A stretch of 64,000 nt of DNA from Deltaproteobacteria bacterium (lineage in GTDB: Bacteria; Myxococcota_A; Polyangia; JAAYKL01), in assembly GCA_016936575.1 (NCBI GenBank), contig JAFGXQ010000125.1:1-64000 (forward strand). Direction: 5' to 3'. A program made the position numbers and the translations under genes. Below the pieces are notes generated by a model, which was not told the DNA's origin, searched no databases, and worked only from the letters and a program-made list of their open reading frames with translations. Shown here one piece after another: positions 8,772-18,527 of this stretch (positions are counted from its first letter, which is position 1; every line of letters begins with the position of its first letter).

Positions 8772-9995
8772 TCAGACTGCGGCAAAGGGAACCGCGATGA
8801 TATTTTCGCTGATGCGCTGAACACGCTTGTCGTTGTTGATTACGATGCCGTAGGGACATTTGTACTCCTCCAGAAAGTTTTGAAGTCCCCTGATATGGCG
8901 CGAGTTGATCTTTTGACTGTATTTTATCTCTACGGGGATCATGCCGAACGTTCCGGTAACGACCATATCCACCTCCGCACCGGCACCGGTTCGATAGTAG
9001 CAATAGTCAACGTTGGTCCCCTCGCTTTGGAACGAGCGCAGCAACTCTTCCTGAACCATCCCTTCAAATGAATGTCCTATAACCGGATGGCGCAGCAAAT
9101 CCCTGGTTGTTTGAATGCGCAGCTGGTGGTGCAGTATGCCGCTGTCGCGGATATATCCGCGCGGATGCTTCACCAAACGCTTTACACTATTGCGGTGGAA
9201 TGCGGGAATATTTCTCCACAGGAATGTCCCATGGGCGATTTGAAAATATTCCTTTATCGTTTTGGGAGTGGTATCGAGTGCGCGGGCGACATCAGAATAA
9301 TTGATGGTTTGTCCCGAAAGACCCGCGAGCAGACCGACGAACCGCTGAAACCGAAGACTATCGAGTTGCGGAAAAAGGCGACCGATGTCTCTGGAAACAT
9401 ATGTAGTGAAATAGTTTTCCCTCCAAACTTCTGTGAATCGAGGATTGTTTTTTATCCATGGTTCCGGAAATCCACCTTCCAGCCAGTATTTATGGATTCC
9501 CTGAGGGTCGGACTTCAATTGAAGTGAGGATTCAAATTCCTCAGGCGTTGCCCGACGGGAAATCAACGAAGTTAAAGAGACGCTTTTAGCGGTACAGACT
9601 TCCCGAAAGGTGAAAGGGGGCAATTCGATAACACCGATGCGCCCTGCCAAAGACTGCGAAATCGCGTGCAGGAGCTCCGGAGAGCTGGAACCGGTGATGA
9701 CAAATCTTCCGGGGTACTCCCGGTTTTCGTCGATGGCAACGCGAAGTGCCGAAAAAAGTGCAGGGAGGATCTGTGCTTCATCTACAATAACCTGCTCCGG
9801 ATGCAATGCGAAAAACTGATCGGGATCGTGCGATATAACGGAAAAATCGGCCTGCCGTTCCAAGTCGTAATAATTCCAGGAGGAATCAAGGGTACGTACA
9901 AGAGTGGTTTTTCCGCATTGCCGGGGTCCAACTACGGCAACTGCTGGAAAAAACGTCAGATATTCCGAAAGTAATTGTTCAAATGCACGCTTCAT
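8772..9995 (-). CDS. AAA_14/DUF4143 ATPase (copy 1)
   Basis: A 407-residue COG1373-type protein from the ATG at 9995. An N-terminal P-loop ATPase carries Walker A VGPRQCGKTT and Walker B VIVDEAQ, followed by the sensor-like segment FVITGSSS. The C-terminal DUF4143 part ends in the PD-(D/E)xK-like pattern AEVDMVV then VEIKYS. The role of this family is not established; members behave as accessory, often laterally transferred genes and have been linked to DNA-repair or defence-like functions only by inference. A perfect 8-bp inverted repeat sits directly upstream of the start codon. The ribosome site is weak (AAGG). The gene stands alone between a signalling gene and the MinD-like fusion. Confidence 0.85.
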   Translation of the reverse strand: MKRAFEQLLSEYLTFFPAVAVVGPRQCGKTTLVRTLDSSWNYYDLERQADFSVISHDPDQFFALHPEQVIVDEAQILPALFSALRVAIDENREYPGRFVITGSSSPELLHAISQSLAGRIGVIELPPFTFREVCTAKSVSLTSLISRRATPEEFESSLQLKSDPQGIHKYWLEGGFPEPWIKNNPRFTEVWRENYFTTYVSRDIGRLFPQLDSLRFQRFVGLLAGLSGQTINYSDVARALDTTPKTIKEYFQIAHGTFLWRNIPAFHRNSVKRLVKHPRGYIRDSGILHHQLRIQTTRDLLRHPVIGHSFEGMVQEELLRSFQSEGTNVDYCYYRTGAGAEVDMVVTGTFGMIPVEIKYSQKINSRHIRGLQNFLEEYKCPYGIVINNDKRVQRISENIIAVPFAAV

Positions 9996-9997
9996 AC

Positions 9998-10018
9998 CTT
10001 GCAATTTAGTATTGCAAG
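9998..10018. promoter_or_regulatory. Perfect 8-bp inverted repeat abutting the start of the DUF4143 gene
   Basis: CTTGCAAT, five bases, ATTGCAAG. It lies immediately upstream of the ATG at 9995 on the minus strand, where an operator or an mRNA hairpin over the ribosome site could act. No T-run follows, so it is not a terminator. Confidence 0.5.
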
Positions 10019-10115
10019 TACAAAAATACAAGGTATAAAACTCAATAGCTCACCATGTAACCGCTTCTTTTTATGAAATCAATGCATCTGCGACACAGCA
10101 ATCGGATGGATGAAA

Positions 10116-11678
10116 CTATCTTTTGGCCGCGGTGGATTTCTCGAATTTGCTCATGAAATCTGTGGTCGCGCGTTTTGGGTCGATCTTTAAAAATCGGGCG
10201 AACTCCGTCACAAACCCGCGGGTGAATACCGATGCGGGCAAGTCGTTGAATCGCTCCTCCTCAATCGCTCTTAAATAGCGAACCGATATTTTGGCGCGGT
10301 TCGAAATATCTTCCAGTTCCACATTGCAGGCTCTGCGAATTTTTCCCAAAAATATGCCGTCCACAAAATCGTCGTCTGAGAGTGTCACCGTGGGTAACGA
10401 TGCCTGGGTCACATTTACGGTTCCGGCAATACTGTCCCGCTGTTTCAGCTCCGGCGGCGCCGCGCGATGAAATCCGTCGGGAAAATTCTGTTTGTCGTAT
10501 TCCCGTCTCTCGGATCGATCCAACAATCGGGCGTGGGCCGTTTCCGCCAGCCGCTCAAACTGCAGCCGTTCTTCTTCTGAGGCCGCACCCCGCACCGACA
10601 TGCCTTCCAGCCCGAACCAATGTTGAATCTGCTTGTATGCCCGTCGAACCTCTTCTTCTGATGCCCCGGGAAAGATTTCGAGCAGCTCATAATAATTCTG
10701 CCGGATGGTCTCCGGCGGAATCACCGTAGGAAGCAACTGCTCCTGGTATTCGCGACTCATCATTTTACGCACAATCTGTTCCAAATCTTTGCAGGCGCGG
10801 CTGCGGGCGAAATCCGTAAGCAGTCGCTTGCCCCGGCGCTGCGCCAGCCAGACGTTGTCATCCCATCCGATACTCCCCAGCAGAATCGGTACAACCCCCA
10901 GCCAGCGAGTGGACGCAGAGACGATTGAATCTCCCAAGTCTTCGTCATCTTTCAATTTAATCTGATTTACAATGAGTTGCGGATGAAACTCTGTCGAAAG
11001 TTTCATCGCCGCTTCCGCCGCATCGGGATGAATTTGAGCCAGCTGCGCGATCACCTCCCGCGGCGTTTTCGGCTTTCCGGACGCGGTTTTTACCTCGCGC
11101 AAAAACTGCTCTACCGTTTCATGCCGGCCCACGCCGGCGGCCGTGAGCTGGTGCAACCAGGCCGCCATCATAAACCGATAGGTCGCCTCCACCGAATCGG
11201 GCAACGGCAACGATACCAGCACAGCGGAATCGGCGCGGCAAAACAAACTTACTGTGAAATCGTCGATATTATTTGGCAAATCGATAATCACAAAGTCTGC
11301 GTCCGCCTGCTCCAGCTGATGCCACAACTGCTCCATCTGCACCCGCGTCAGGTAATCGCTACCCTGGAGATGCGTGACCGTGGCGAGTAGATACAATCCG
11401 GTGATCGGAGTGGCCACGGCGCTTTCGGGGATGGAAGCATCCCGCACCAGTACGTCACCGATAGATTTTTCCGGTGCAGTCATGCCCAGCCAGGTGTGCA
11501 ATGCGCCGTTGTTCACATCGGCGTCCACCAGCAGCACGCGTTTTCCGATTTGAGCCAGAAAAATGCCGAGGTTGGTGGCAATCATGCTGGCCCCCACCCC
11601 ACCTTTACTGCCGCGGATGGCCACCACGCGCTTGAAAGACGCCGGCTGCGTCACAGGAATGCTCGATGGATTTGTCAT
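10116..11678 (-). CDS. MinD/FlhG-like ATPase fused to degenerate J domain and RodZ-type HTH
   Basis: A 520-residue protein. The N-terminal MinD/ParA-type domain (about 10-270) has a deviant Walker A reading Gly-Ser-Lys25-Gly-Gly-Val-Gly-Ala30-Ser, the DAD switch segment and a FVIIDLP Walker B. The P-loop lysine that normally precedes Ser/Thr is alanine (codon at 11589-11591). A J-like domain (about 335-405) keeps the YYELLEI opening and EYDK end but lacks HPD. The C-terminus (about 445-505) is an HTH_25/RodZ-type helix-turn-helix. MinD-J-HTH fusions of this kind occur in Myxococcota, presumably in cell polarity or motility. The ATG at 11678 is preferred over a TTG at 11717; neither has a clear ribosome site. 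Confidence 0.8.
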   Translation of the reverse strand: MTNPSSIPVTQPASFKRVVAIRGSKGGVGASMIATNLGIFLAQIGKRVLLVDADVNNGALHTWLGMTAPEKSIGDVLVRDASIPESAVATPITGLYLLATVTHLQGSDYLTRVQMEQLWHQLEQADADFVIIDLPNNIDDFTVSLFCRADSAVLVSLPLPDSVEATYRFMMAAWLHQLTAAGVGRHETVEQFLREVKTASGKPKTPREVIAQLAQIHPDAAEAAMKLSTEFHPQLIVNQIKLKDDEDLGDSIVSASTRWLGVVPILLGSIGWDDNVWLAQRRGKRLLTDFARSRACKDLEQIVRKMMSREYQEQLLPTVIPPETIRQNYYELLEIFPGASEEEVRRAYKQIQHWFGLEGMSVRGAASEEERLQFERLAETAHARLLDRSERREYDKQNFPDGFHRAAPPELKQRDSIAGTVNVTQASLPTVTLSDDDFVDGIFLGKIRRACNVELEDISNRAKISVRYLRAIEEERFNDLPASVFTRGFVTEFARFLKIDPKRATTDFMSKFEKSTAAKR

Positions 11679-11771
11679 CGGGCCTATTTTGTAATATCCA
11701 TAATTGGAACGAAACAAAAAAATGGGACATTCGAAAAAAAGTCGCTGTTCCGAAGGATCGCACTGTCAACC

Positions 11772-14732
11772 ATGCTAGCATACGTTGCAGACAACTCGTC
11801 ATTATCAGCAGCTGACAAAGTATCGGCGCTGATTCGCGAATACCGCCGTCGAGCGACGTGGCAGGTTGCGATTCAGGCCATCCTGTGGCTCAGCAGTGCT
11901 GTGGGGCTGCTGTCGATTCTGCTACTGTTCGCCCTGGGGTGGTGGGGCGGAAGCCATATTCGCATTTCCGGACTGCTGCTGTGGATGCTGATTATCGGGG
12001 CAGTGCTGTTGTACACACTCATTCTTCCCTTGCGAAACCTGCACCGACCCTCCCAGATGGCGCGTCGCATCGGCGATGCGTGTCCCAGCGCTCGATCTGC
12101 CATTATCAGTGCCGATGAACTGTTGCACCGGGGCGTTGATCAGCCGTTCTCGCGCTATTTGCTTCAGGCACATCTGGAGCGCACATATCAGACCATGGCG
12201 CACATCTCGCCGTCCGCTGTTCTACCGCCGTCAAAGCTCTTGCTGCCGGGAATGCTTTTTGTGCTGGTGGCCGCGGGCGTCTATCTGTTCGGCAGCATTC
12301 ATCAGCCGGTCATCGCCGCCGGATTGAACAGTTTGTTTTCCGATCGGGAACTTCCCGAGCAGACGGTGCTGCGGGAACGACTGCATCCGGTGGTGAGCGA
12401 TCTTTCCCTGCGGTTGAAGTATCCGGCATACCTTGGAAAAAAAGAGAAGCAGTTCACCTCCTTTTCAGGCGGACTCGAAGCACCGCTGGGGACCACGGTC
12501 ATTCTGGAAGCCACCCCCATTGAAAGCGATGCGACAGCCGGCGACATCGCACTGTCGGACGGAAGTCACACACCTCTCAGCTTTCTGCCCGACGGCCGGG
12601 TGGTCGGAAAATTTCTTATAGATGACATTGAATGGTTTTCCATTTCACTCGGAAATGACCGCAGCATGATTCGAGGTCCAAAACGCACGGTTCATGTGGA
12701 AACCGATCGGCGTCCCACCATACGGCTGCTGCGTCCGACTCAGGCACTGGAAGTGAATGCGGACGGCGATGTGTACCTTGAGTATGAAGCCCATGATGAC
12801 CACGGTATCGGCAGAATCGATCTGATTGTCCGCGGCGCCAGAGATGTGAACCTTCAGAAAACAATCACCCATGCGGCGCCCAATGTCACTCATATTCGCT
12901 CGGATTACCAGTGGAATGTGAGCAGTGTCCGCTTGGAAGACATTCACGATGTGGAACTGCTGGTGCGGGTGTACGATGATGACACCATTCGCGGCCCCAA
13001 GTACAGCAACTCCGAGCCGGTTGCCGTTAAAATCATGACCCCCAAATCCCGCCAGCAGGAATTGATTGTCAAACAGGGACAGATTCTGGACGGCATGGTG
13101 GATTTGTTGGCCCATCGACTTTCCACACCGGTGCCTGTGAGCTACGAAAAAGCCGATGATATTCGCGACCGCTACCTTAAGTTACGCGGTGAAACAGAAG
13201 ATGTGACCAGCGCCATTGCCAAATTACTCAACCGATTCGAACAGGAGTCCGCCGCGTCGCTCCTGTTGAAAGACACCTATCGTCAGATACGCCAGGACAT
13301 CACCAATCAGATTCTGTTCGAAGCGAGTCTGAACGAGTTGCCGCTGGCATCCTATAAAAAACGAGTCGGCGTGGACTCGGTGACTGTCAGACTGCTGGAA
13401 CGGTCCATTGCGCAGGTGGACGACCTCATTCTGGATATGCAGTTCTATACTATGAACGAAAGCGGTAAGCTGCTTGAACAGCAGCGAAATGACCTGGTTG
13501 AATTGCTTCATATATATCAGAAACGTCGTTCTGAGCGGACGAGACAAAACCTTTCCGAAGCGATTTTGCGGATGCAGCGAACCGCCCAATACCTGGCTGA
13601 GAAGATGAGCAAAGTGCGCGGCCAGGTAGCGTCGGCAGCGGTTTCGCAAGCGCTGGATCAGGCCATTGACCTTGACCATTATTTCAAGGAGCTGGAAAGA
13701 AGTCTGGGGGAGGGAAATCTGAAACAGGCGCTGGCCCTCGCCGAGCAGTTGGAACAAACGATTTCTCAGCTAATGGCCGGACTGGAAGGCGGGCATCTGG
13801 CGTTTAAAAACGAGCGCTTCGGCAAACACAACGAGTTCATTGGTCACCTGCTCGACAAACTGAACCAGGCGGAAGCGGCAGAGCTCCAGCTGCGCAGAAA
13901 AACCATCGGCATTCAGCGCCAGTATAAAGAGAAAGTGCTTATCATGATGCGGGGTGAAATTGACGGGTTGGTGAAAACCCAGTCTCGAAAGGTAAAACAG
14001 TTGCGGACGTCGATTGAAGCGATCCGTGATAAAGCGTCATTGGCGTCAACCAAACTGATCATGCAATTGCGCGAGCTCACCAAACGAATGGACGATGTGC
14101 TGCAGCAGGGTGATCTGGACCGCACCATGGAATTCGCCCGGGAGATTCAGTCCCGTGTCCGCTTCGCCAAGAGTGCCGATATTCCCGATACCACATATGC
14201 CGACCTGAAAGCCGTTGAGTCGTTGTCACAGAATATTGTACGAAAAATCAACGAATCCTTCCCCAACCCGGCAAGGGTGTTCAACGATCGCAACAAGCGG
14301 GATATTCGCAACATCACCTTCAACCAGCGTCGCGTAATGGGCAATACTCGCGGAATTGTCAGCTGGCTGAAAGACCAGAAGAGCGATTTACCGTTTCTGG
14401 GCGAACAGACCCGTCAGGTGCTGTCGACGGTGATTGATCATATGCGCGACAGCACCGCTTATCTTGAAAATCGAAATCTTCAGGAAGCGGCCAAAAGTCA
14501 GACCCTGGCATTGGATGCGTTATCGAAACTGAAACAGCGGCTCAAGAGCACCGGCACCGTGGTTGTGGAAACCACCGCCACATCGGAACGTCGCAAGGTG
14601 GTGATTCCCGGTCCCAGAGATTATGAAGTACCGAAAAAGCACCGGGACGACATTTTGAAAGCCATGCGGGCGCAGTTGCCTGAACAATACAAAGAGGCCA
14701 TAAAAAAATATTATGAGACACTGGTTCGCTAA
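11772..14732 (+). CDS. DUF4175-like membrane protein with long coiled-coil region
   Basis: A 986-residue protein. It has two N-terminal transmembrane segments (about 35-60 and 68-88) and a third near 165-185. These surround the ARRIGDACPSARSAIISADE block typical of DUF4175-like proteins. A periplasmic YPAYLG..EAPLGT beta-sandwich segment follows (about 220-320), then long alpha-helical, probably coiled-coil sequence to the C-terminus. Such proteins usually accompany MoxR ATPase/DUF58/VWA operons and are thought to assist envelope assembly; those partners are not in this window. The start is the first ATG clear of the divergent gene, with GAAGGA about 13 bases upstream. Its end overlaps the next gene by 20 bases, implying translational coupling. 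Confidence 0.72.
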   Translation: MLAYVADNSSLSAADKVSALIREYRRRATWQVAIQAILWLSSAVGLLSILLLFALGWWGGSHIRISGLLLWMLIIGAVLLYTLILPLRNLHRPSQMARRIGDACPSARSAIISADELLHRGVDQPFSRYLLQAHLERTYQTMAHISPSAVLPPSKLLLPGMLFVLVAAGVYLFGSIHQPVIAAGLNSLFSDRELPEQTVLRERLHPVVSDLSLRLKYPAYLGKKEKQFTSFSGGLEAPLGTTVILEATPIESDATAGDIALSDGSHTPLSFLPDGRVVGKFLIDDIEWFSISLGNDRSMIRGPKRTVHVETDRRPTIRLLRPTQALEVNADGDVYLEYEAHDDHGIGRIDLIVRGARDVNLQKTITHAAPNVTHIRSDYQWNVSSVRLEDIHDVELLVRVYDDDTIRGPKYSNSEPVAVKIMTPKSRQQELIVKQGQILDGMVDLLAHRLSTPVPVSYEKADDIRDRYLKLRGETEDVTSAIAKLLNRFEQESAASLLLKDTYRQIRQDITNQILFEASLNELPLASYKKRVGVDSVTVRLLERSIAQVDDLILDMQFYTMNESGKLLEQQRNDLVELLHIYQKRRSERTRQNLSEAILRMQRTAQYLAEKMSKVRGQVASAAVSQALDQAIDLDHYFKELERSLGEGNLKQALALAEQLEQTISQLMAGLEGGHLAFKNERFGKHNEFIGHLLDKLNQAEAAELQLRRKTIGIQRQYKEKVLIMMRGEIDGLVKTQSRKVKQLRTSIEAIRDKASLASTKLIMQLRELTKRMDDVLQQGDLDRTMEFAREIQSRVRFAKSADIPDTTYADLKAVESLSQNIVRKINESFPNPARVFNDRNKRDIRNITFNQRRVMGNTRGIVSWLKDQKSDLPFLGEQTRQVLSTVIDHMRDSTAYLENRNLQEAAKSQTLALDALSKLKQRLKSTGTVVVETTATSERRKVVIPGPRDYEVPKKHRDDILKAMRAQLPEQYKEAIKKYYETLVR

Positions 14733-16284
14733 TATTCTGCCGGCGTTCACTGCCGCAGTGCTGCTTTGTTCGAGACCGGGGTGGGCAACCCCCACCCTGG
14801 GTGACATCGACGCGCTCATTGAAAGTTATCAAATGGAAGAAGCCGAAGAAGCCATTTCGCAGCTTCCCGGCGACAACCTGCAGTCCGCCGAAGGGCAGTA
14901 CACCCTCGGCAAGTACTATTTTTTCATTGGCAAATACCAAAAAGCCGAAACGCTGATTCGCGCGGCGATTCAGGAATCGAAAACCGAACTCGACTGGAAG
15001 TACATGCGCGATCAGGTAGACATATCCAGCCGGCAGACTGAAGCGCTCACTCGAACCAAACCCGCTCACGGCATCACATTCTATCACCCCCACGGCGCAG
15101 AACGTTTGCTGATCACCTACGCGCTGAAGGCGTTGCGGGCACAGCGCGATGCATTGAAAAGCGAGCTGGGCGATTTTGTTCCTGACTTGCGGGTGTACAT
15201 CCTGCCGTCTGTTGAAGTGCTGTCTGAGATGTGCGGGCTATCTGTGGAGCAGATTGAATCCACCGGCACAGTGGCAATAACCAAGTACAATCGAATTATG
15301 ATATTGAGCCCCAAACTGATCGTCGGCGGCTACCCATGGATGGACACCTTGGCCCATGAGCTGACCCATATCTATATTACTCGTCTGACTGCCAACCGAG
15401 CCCCCATCTGGCTTCATGAGGGAATTGCCAAGCTGCTCGAAAGTTTGTGGCGAAAGGGACCGCAGGGTCAACTTACACCGGTATCGGCCTACCTTCTCGA
15501 CCAGGCGGCTAGAGAAAAGCGGTTGATTCCGCTGCGACGGTTTCATCCGTCTGTTTCTTATCTTCCCAACCAGGAGGACGCCGCACTCGCGTACGCGCAG
15601 GGGTTGAGCTTTCTGGCGTACATTTCGCAGAAGTTCAAAGACGGACATTCGCTGAAAACTTTTTTACCACTGGTCGCGTCCAGTGGTGTGGAAACCGCCC
15701 TGCGCGAGACCACGACGTACGAAATTAAAAAATTGTATCGGTGGTGGCAGGAAGAACTGGTGGGCGCCCGGGCCACTCCCGCCGCATTGGTTCCGATGAT
15801 GAAGCGCCGGTTTAAAACACGTACTGATGAGCGAAACGCCAATATTGATCCGATTCTGGGCAAAGAAGTTCGTCGACATATTCGCGTGGGTGACTTGCTT
15901 CGTCTTCGCGGTCATGTGGATGCGGCGATTCGGGAGTACAAATGGGCACTTGAAAAAACCGATGCGCTCACGCCCGACATTGTGGATCGCCTGGCCGGCG
16001 CGTTGCTGATGCAGAAAAATGCGGGTGAAGCGCTTGAATTGCTGCAACCGATGAAATCGTTGTATCCCCATCACGCCACCGTGTTCATTCAGGCCGGCGA
16101 AGCCCACACTGAGCTGCGTAACTTCAAGGCGGCCGAAACCGAATTGAACACCGCAATATCGCTGGAGCCCTTTCATGCGGAGGTTCATTGTATGCTCAGT
16201 GCCATCTTCGGAGAGCGAGGCGACACCGCAGCAGCAGAAAGAGAAAAGAAGGTGTGCCTGGAGCTGAGCAGTTCCTCTGAGTGA
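14713..16284 (+). CDS. Secreted peptidase MA-type metalloprotease with TPR repeats
   Basis: A 523-residue protein with an N-terminal signal peptide (cleavage near residue 25). An N-terminal TPR-like stretch (about 35-90) precedes a gluzincin domain with His215-Glu216-x-x-His219 and a downstream His235-Glu236 glutamate ligand, the pattern of the peptidase_MA_2 family. Three C-terminal TPRs (about 395-510) complete it. It probably acts as a periplasmic or outer-membrane-associated protease or a zinc-dependent scaffold. It overlaps the DUF4175-like gene by 20 bases and is followed 102 bases later by a beta-barrel protein, so an envelope role fits. Confidence 0.8.
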   Translation: MRHWFANILPAFTAAVLLCSRPGWATPTLGDIDALIESYQMEEAEEAISQLPGDNLQSAEGQYTLGKYYFFIGKYQKAETLIRAAIQESKTELDWKYMRDQVDISSRQTEALTRTKPAHGITFYHPHGAERLLITYALKALRAQRDALKSELGDFVPDLRVYILPSVEVLSEMCGLSVEQIESTGTVAITKYNRIMILSPKLIVGGYPWMDTLAHELTHIYITRLTANRAPIWLHEGIAKLLESLWRKGPQGQLTPVSAYLLDQAAREKRLIPLRRFHPSVSYLPNQEDAALAYAQGLSFLAYISQKFKDGHSLKTFLPLVASSGVETALRETTTYEIKKLYRWWQEELVGARATPAALVPMMKRRFKTRTDERNANIDPILGKEVRRHIRVGDLLRLRGHVDAAIREYKWALEKTDALTPDIVDRLAGALLMQKNAGEALELLQPMKSLYPHHATVFIQAGEAHTELRNFKAAETELNTAISLEPFHAEVHCMLSAIFGERGDTAAAEREKKVCLELSSSSE

Positions 16285-16386
16285 CGACACCGGTTATTTG
16301 ACTTTGTTTTCCAGAGACTTACTATACGGTCAAACCCTATACGCTGCTGTCACTGATCGACAGTCAGCCAGACAGGAAAGGTTTGT

Positions 16387-17697
16387 ATGCTGATTCAACG
16401 TATTGCCATATTCAGCGCGGTCATCGTCGTTATTTGTTCGGTTTCCGGCCGCACGTTCGCACAGGATTCCGGCCCCCAGGTGATTCCCGAAGTGTCGGGT
16501 ACACTTGTGAACTACGATCGCTCCGGGTGGCACCCCAGACTGAAATTCAACGCCAATTTCGCCCTCGGTCAATCCAAAAATGTTCCCGGAAACACCGACG
16601 GTCTCTCGGTGCAGCTGGGGTATTTGTTAAATGGAACAGCCGACTATCTGAGCGACAACGACAACCACGAATGGACCAACGCATTGCTCTGGGAGCTGGG
16701 CTACACGAAGACACCGGTGGTGGATACGTGGATAAAAAGTATGGACACTATCGACTTTAAAACCTCGTACCTGTACCACTTGCCGAAACCACGCTGGTTG
16801 GGACCGTTTGTGAGTTTTCGACTCACCACCGCTATGCTTCCTTCCTACGAAGTGCGCGCCGCGGAAACCAATGTGGTTCGACTGGATCCGGGAGATACCG
16901 TGACAGAAGGTCCCAGCGGAGCGCCGGTTAACGAGAACGGTGCCTTTTTACCCCTTCGCACCTTCGGCTCCGGTGAAAAAATTGATTTAACCCCCGCATT
17001 TTCACCGCTTACCTTAAGAGAAAGCCTGGGGTTGTTCGCCAAGCCGTCTGAAAAAACCACCTTCACACTCGATGCGCGATTGGGCGTCGGCGCGTGGGAA
17101 ACGTTCGTGCAAAACGGGTATGTGCTGGAAGACAACGAGGATACCGCGTTTCTGGAGCTTCGGCGCATGACCGACACCGTGCAGATTGGTACCGAACTCG
17201 GTATCGTGGCGAACGGTGCGTTCCACGATGACACAGTATCGTATCGATTGAGCGCCCTGTTCATGCAACCTTTCGCGCATAACGCAGACACTGATCTGGA
17301 AGGCGTCGATTTGATGAACCGGGAGTTCGAAGCCGGATTGGGCGTGCAGCTGCTGGACTTCCTCAGTATCAACTATTCGTTCAAAGCATACAAGCAACCC
17401 CTGATTGTCAATAAATGGCAGATTCAGAACAGTTTGATGCTTTCTATCGGATTTGACCTCATCGGCAATCCGCCGCCCGCGCCCGCAGAAGTGCCATGCG
17501 ATTGCACCGACGCGGTAACCGCTGCCACCGCAAAATGCAAAGCGGAACGGGCGCTTTCCAGCGAACCGAGAGCCCCGGCCGCTCCGTCGGAAGATGCCGC
17601 AACCACAAATGCATCCGACGGTGACACAAGCGCGCCAGCCGATGACGGCGCCGCCGTTCCTTCAGCGGAAGAGACCGCATCATCGGAAGAAGAATAA
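16387..17697 (+). CDS. Outer-membrane beta-barrel protein, DUF3078-like
   Basis: A 436-residue protein with a signal peptide ending near TFAQ (residue 26). The body (about 40-355) has alternating amphipathic strands with aromatic girdle residues, resembling DUF3078 barrels. The last 75 residues form a non-barrel tail with a CDC motif and Ala/Pro/Asp/Ser-rich low complexity, unlikely to be membrane-embedded; this is unusual because barrels normally end in an aromatic strand. GAAAGG lies about six bases upstream of the ATG. It may be transcribed with the two preceding envelope genes. Transport or structural function is unknown. Confidence 0.65.
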   Translation: MLIQRIAIFSAVIVVICSVSGRTFAQDSGPQVIPEVSGTLVNYDRSGWHPRLKFNANFALGQSKNVPGNTDGLSVQLGYLLNGTADYLSDNDNHEWTNALLWELGYTKTPVVDTWIKSMDTIDFKTSYLYHLPKPRWLGPFVSFRLTTAMLPSYEVRAAETNVVRLDPGDTVTEGPSGAPVNENGAFLPLRTFGSGEKIDLTPAFSPLTLRESLGLFAKPSEKTTFTLDARLGVGAWETFVQNGYVLEDNEDTAFLELRRMTDTVQIGTELGIVANGAFHDDTVSYRLSALFMQPFAHNADTDLEGVDLMNREFEAGLGVQLLDFLSINYSFKAYKQPLIVNKWQIQNSLMLSIGFDLIGNPPPAPAEVPCDCTDAVTAATAKCKAERALSSEPRAPAAPSEDAATTNASDGDTSAPADDGAAVPSAEETASSEEE

Positions 17698-17890
17698 ACG
17701 CTGCCATTTTTTGCATCTCACGTCGCCTGCTATCCATCAGAACTGGATTTTCCCTCTGATTTGGGCTAGGTTTCGAGAGTGACCCCCCGGCCTACTCGGT
17801 TGTTGACCCGTGGGTGTTGGTACAGGTAAAAGAATAACAATCGGTGTCGCCGAACCATAGCGCATCGCATCAGAGACGACGGAGTGATCA

Positions 17891-18307
17891 ATGTCAGTAG
17901 TTGGAATTTTTCTAAAGGGAAATCGTGCGCACATCGTGACGCTGGAAGGAACTAAAAAAGAACATCATTTTGTGGATGAAGAATTCAAGGTACTCGAATT
18001 CGAAAAGAACCCTACTCAGAAAGATGTGGCGGCAGCCCTGAAAAAACTGCAGTCTCATATCGATGCGCACGGCGTGAAAAAAATTATTCTCAACCGCCGA
18101 ATCACCGCCGGACAGATGGCGGGAGCCGCGGGAACATTCCTGTGGGAAGGGGTGCTGCTTGCGGCATCACCGTTGCCGCTTACGTTTGTTCATGCGGCCA
18201 CATTGCGTTCAACCGCCAAAAAACACGGTGATCTGAAACATTCAATCCCCGAAGAACTTCTTGGAAAAACCAAAGCCTACGATTTCGCTTTTGAGGGGTT
18301 GAAATAG
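17891..18307 (+). CDS. DUF3010-like small protein
   Basis: A 138-residue cytoplasmic protein. The opening GIFLKGNRAHIVTLEG and the central NRRITAGQMAGAAGTF block match the pattern of DUF3010 proteins known from gamma-proteobacteria, which have an RNase H-like look. No enzymatic motif can be assigned. GGAG precedes the ATG by six bases. It is monocistronic, with 190 bases upstream and 220 downstream free of genes; the downstream gap holds a 6-bp perfect hairpin (18399-18414) without a T-run. Confidence 0.6.
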   Translation: MSVVGIFLKGNRAHIVTLEGTKKEHHFVDEEFKVLEFEKNPTQKDVAAALKKLQSHIDAHGVKKIILNRRITAGQMAGAAGTFLWEGVLLAASPLPLTFVHAATLRSTAKKHGDLKHSIPEELLGKTKAYDFAFEGLK

Positions 18308-18527
18308 GACATCGCCAACCCATCGGGGCATCAACCGTCTTCAGGGGGTCTCGAAGGAAATACTTCAATTTTGATGAATACCACGGCACATTTGCCGTCC
18401 CAACGCTAGTTGGGAAAACGATTTCCCTGCGAGAATTAGCCTTTGACCTTTCTTATATTGTGGTATTTTTACTAAAAAATTGAATTTAACGCTTTATCAA
18501 CGCGAATATGAATAGTGAGGAATAAGG

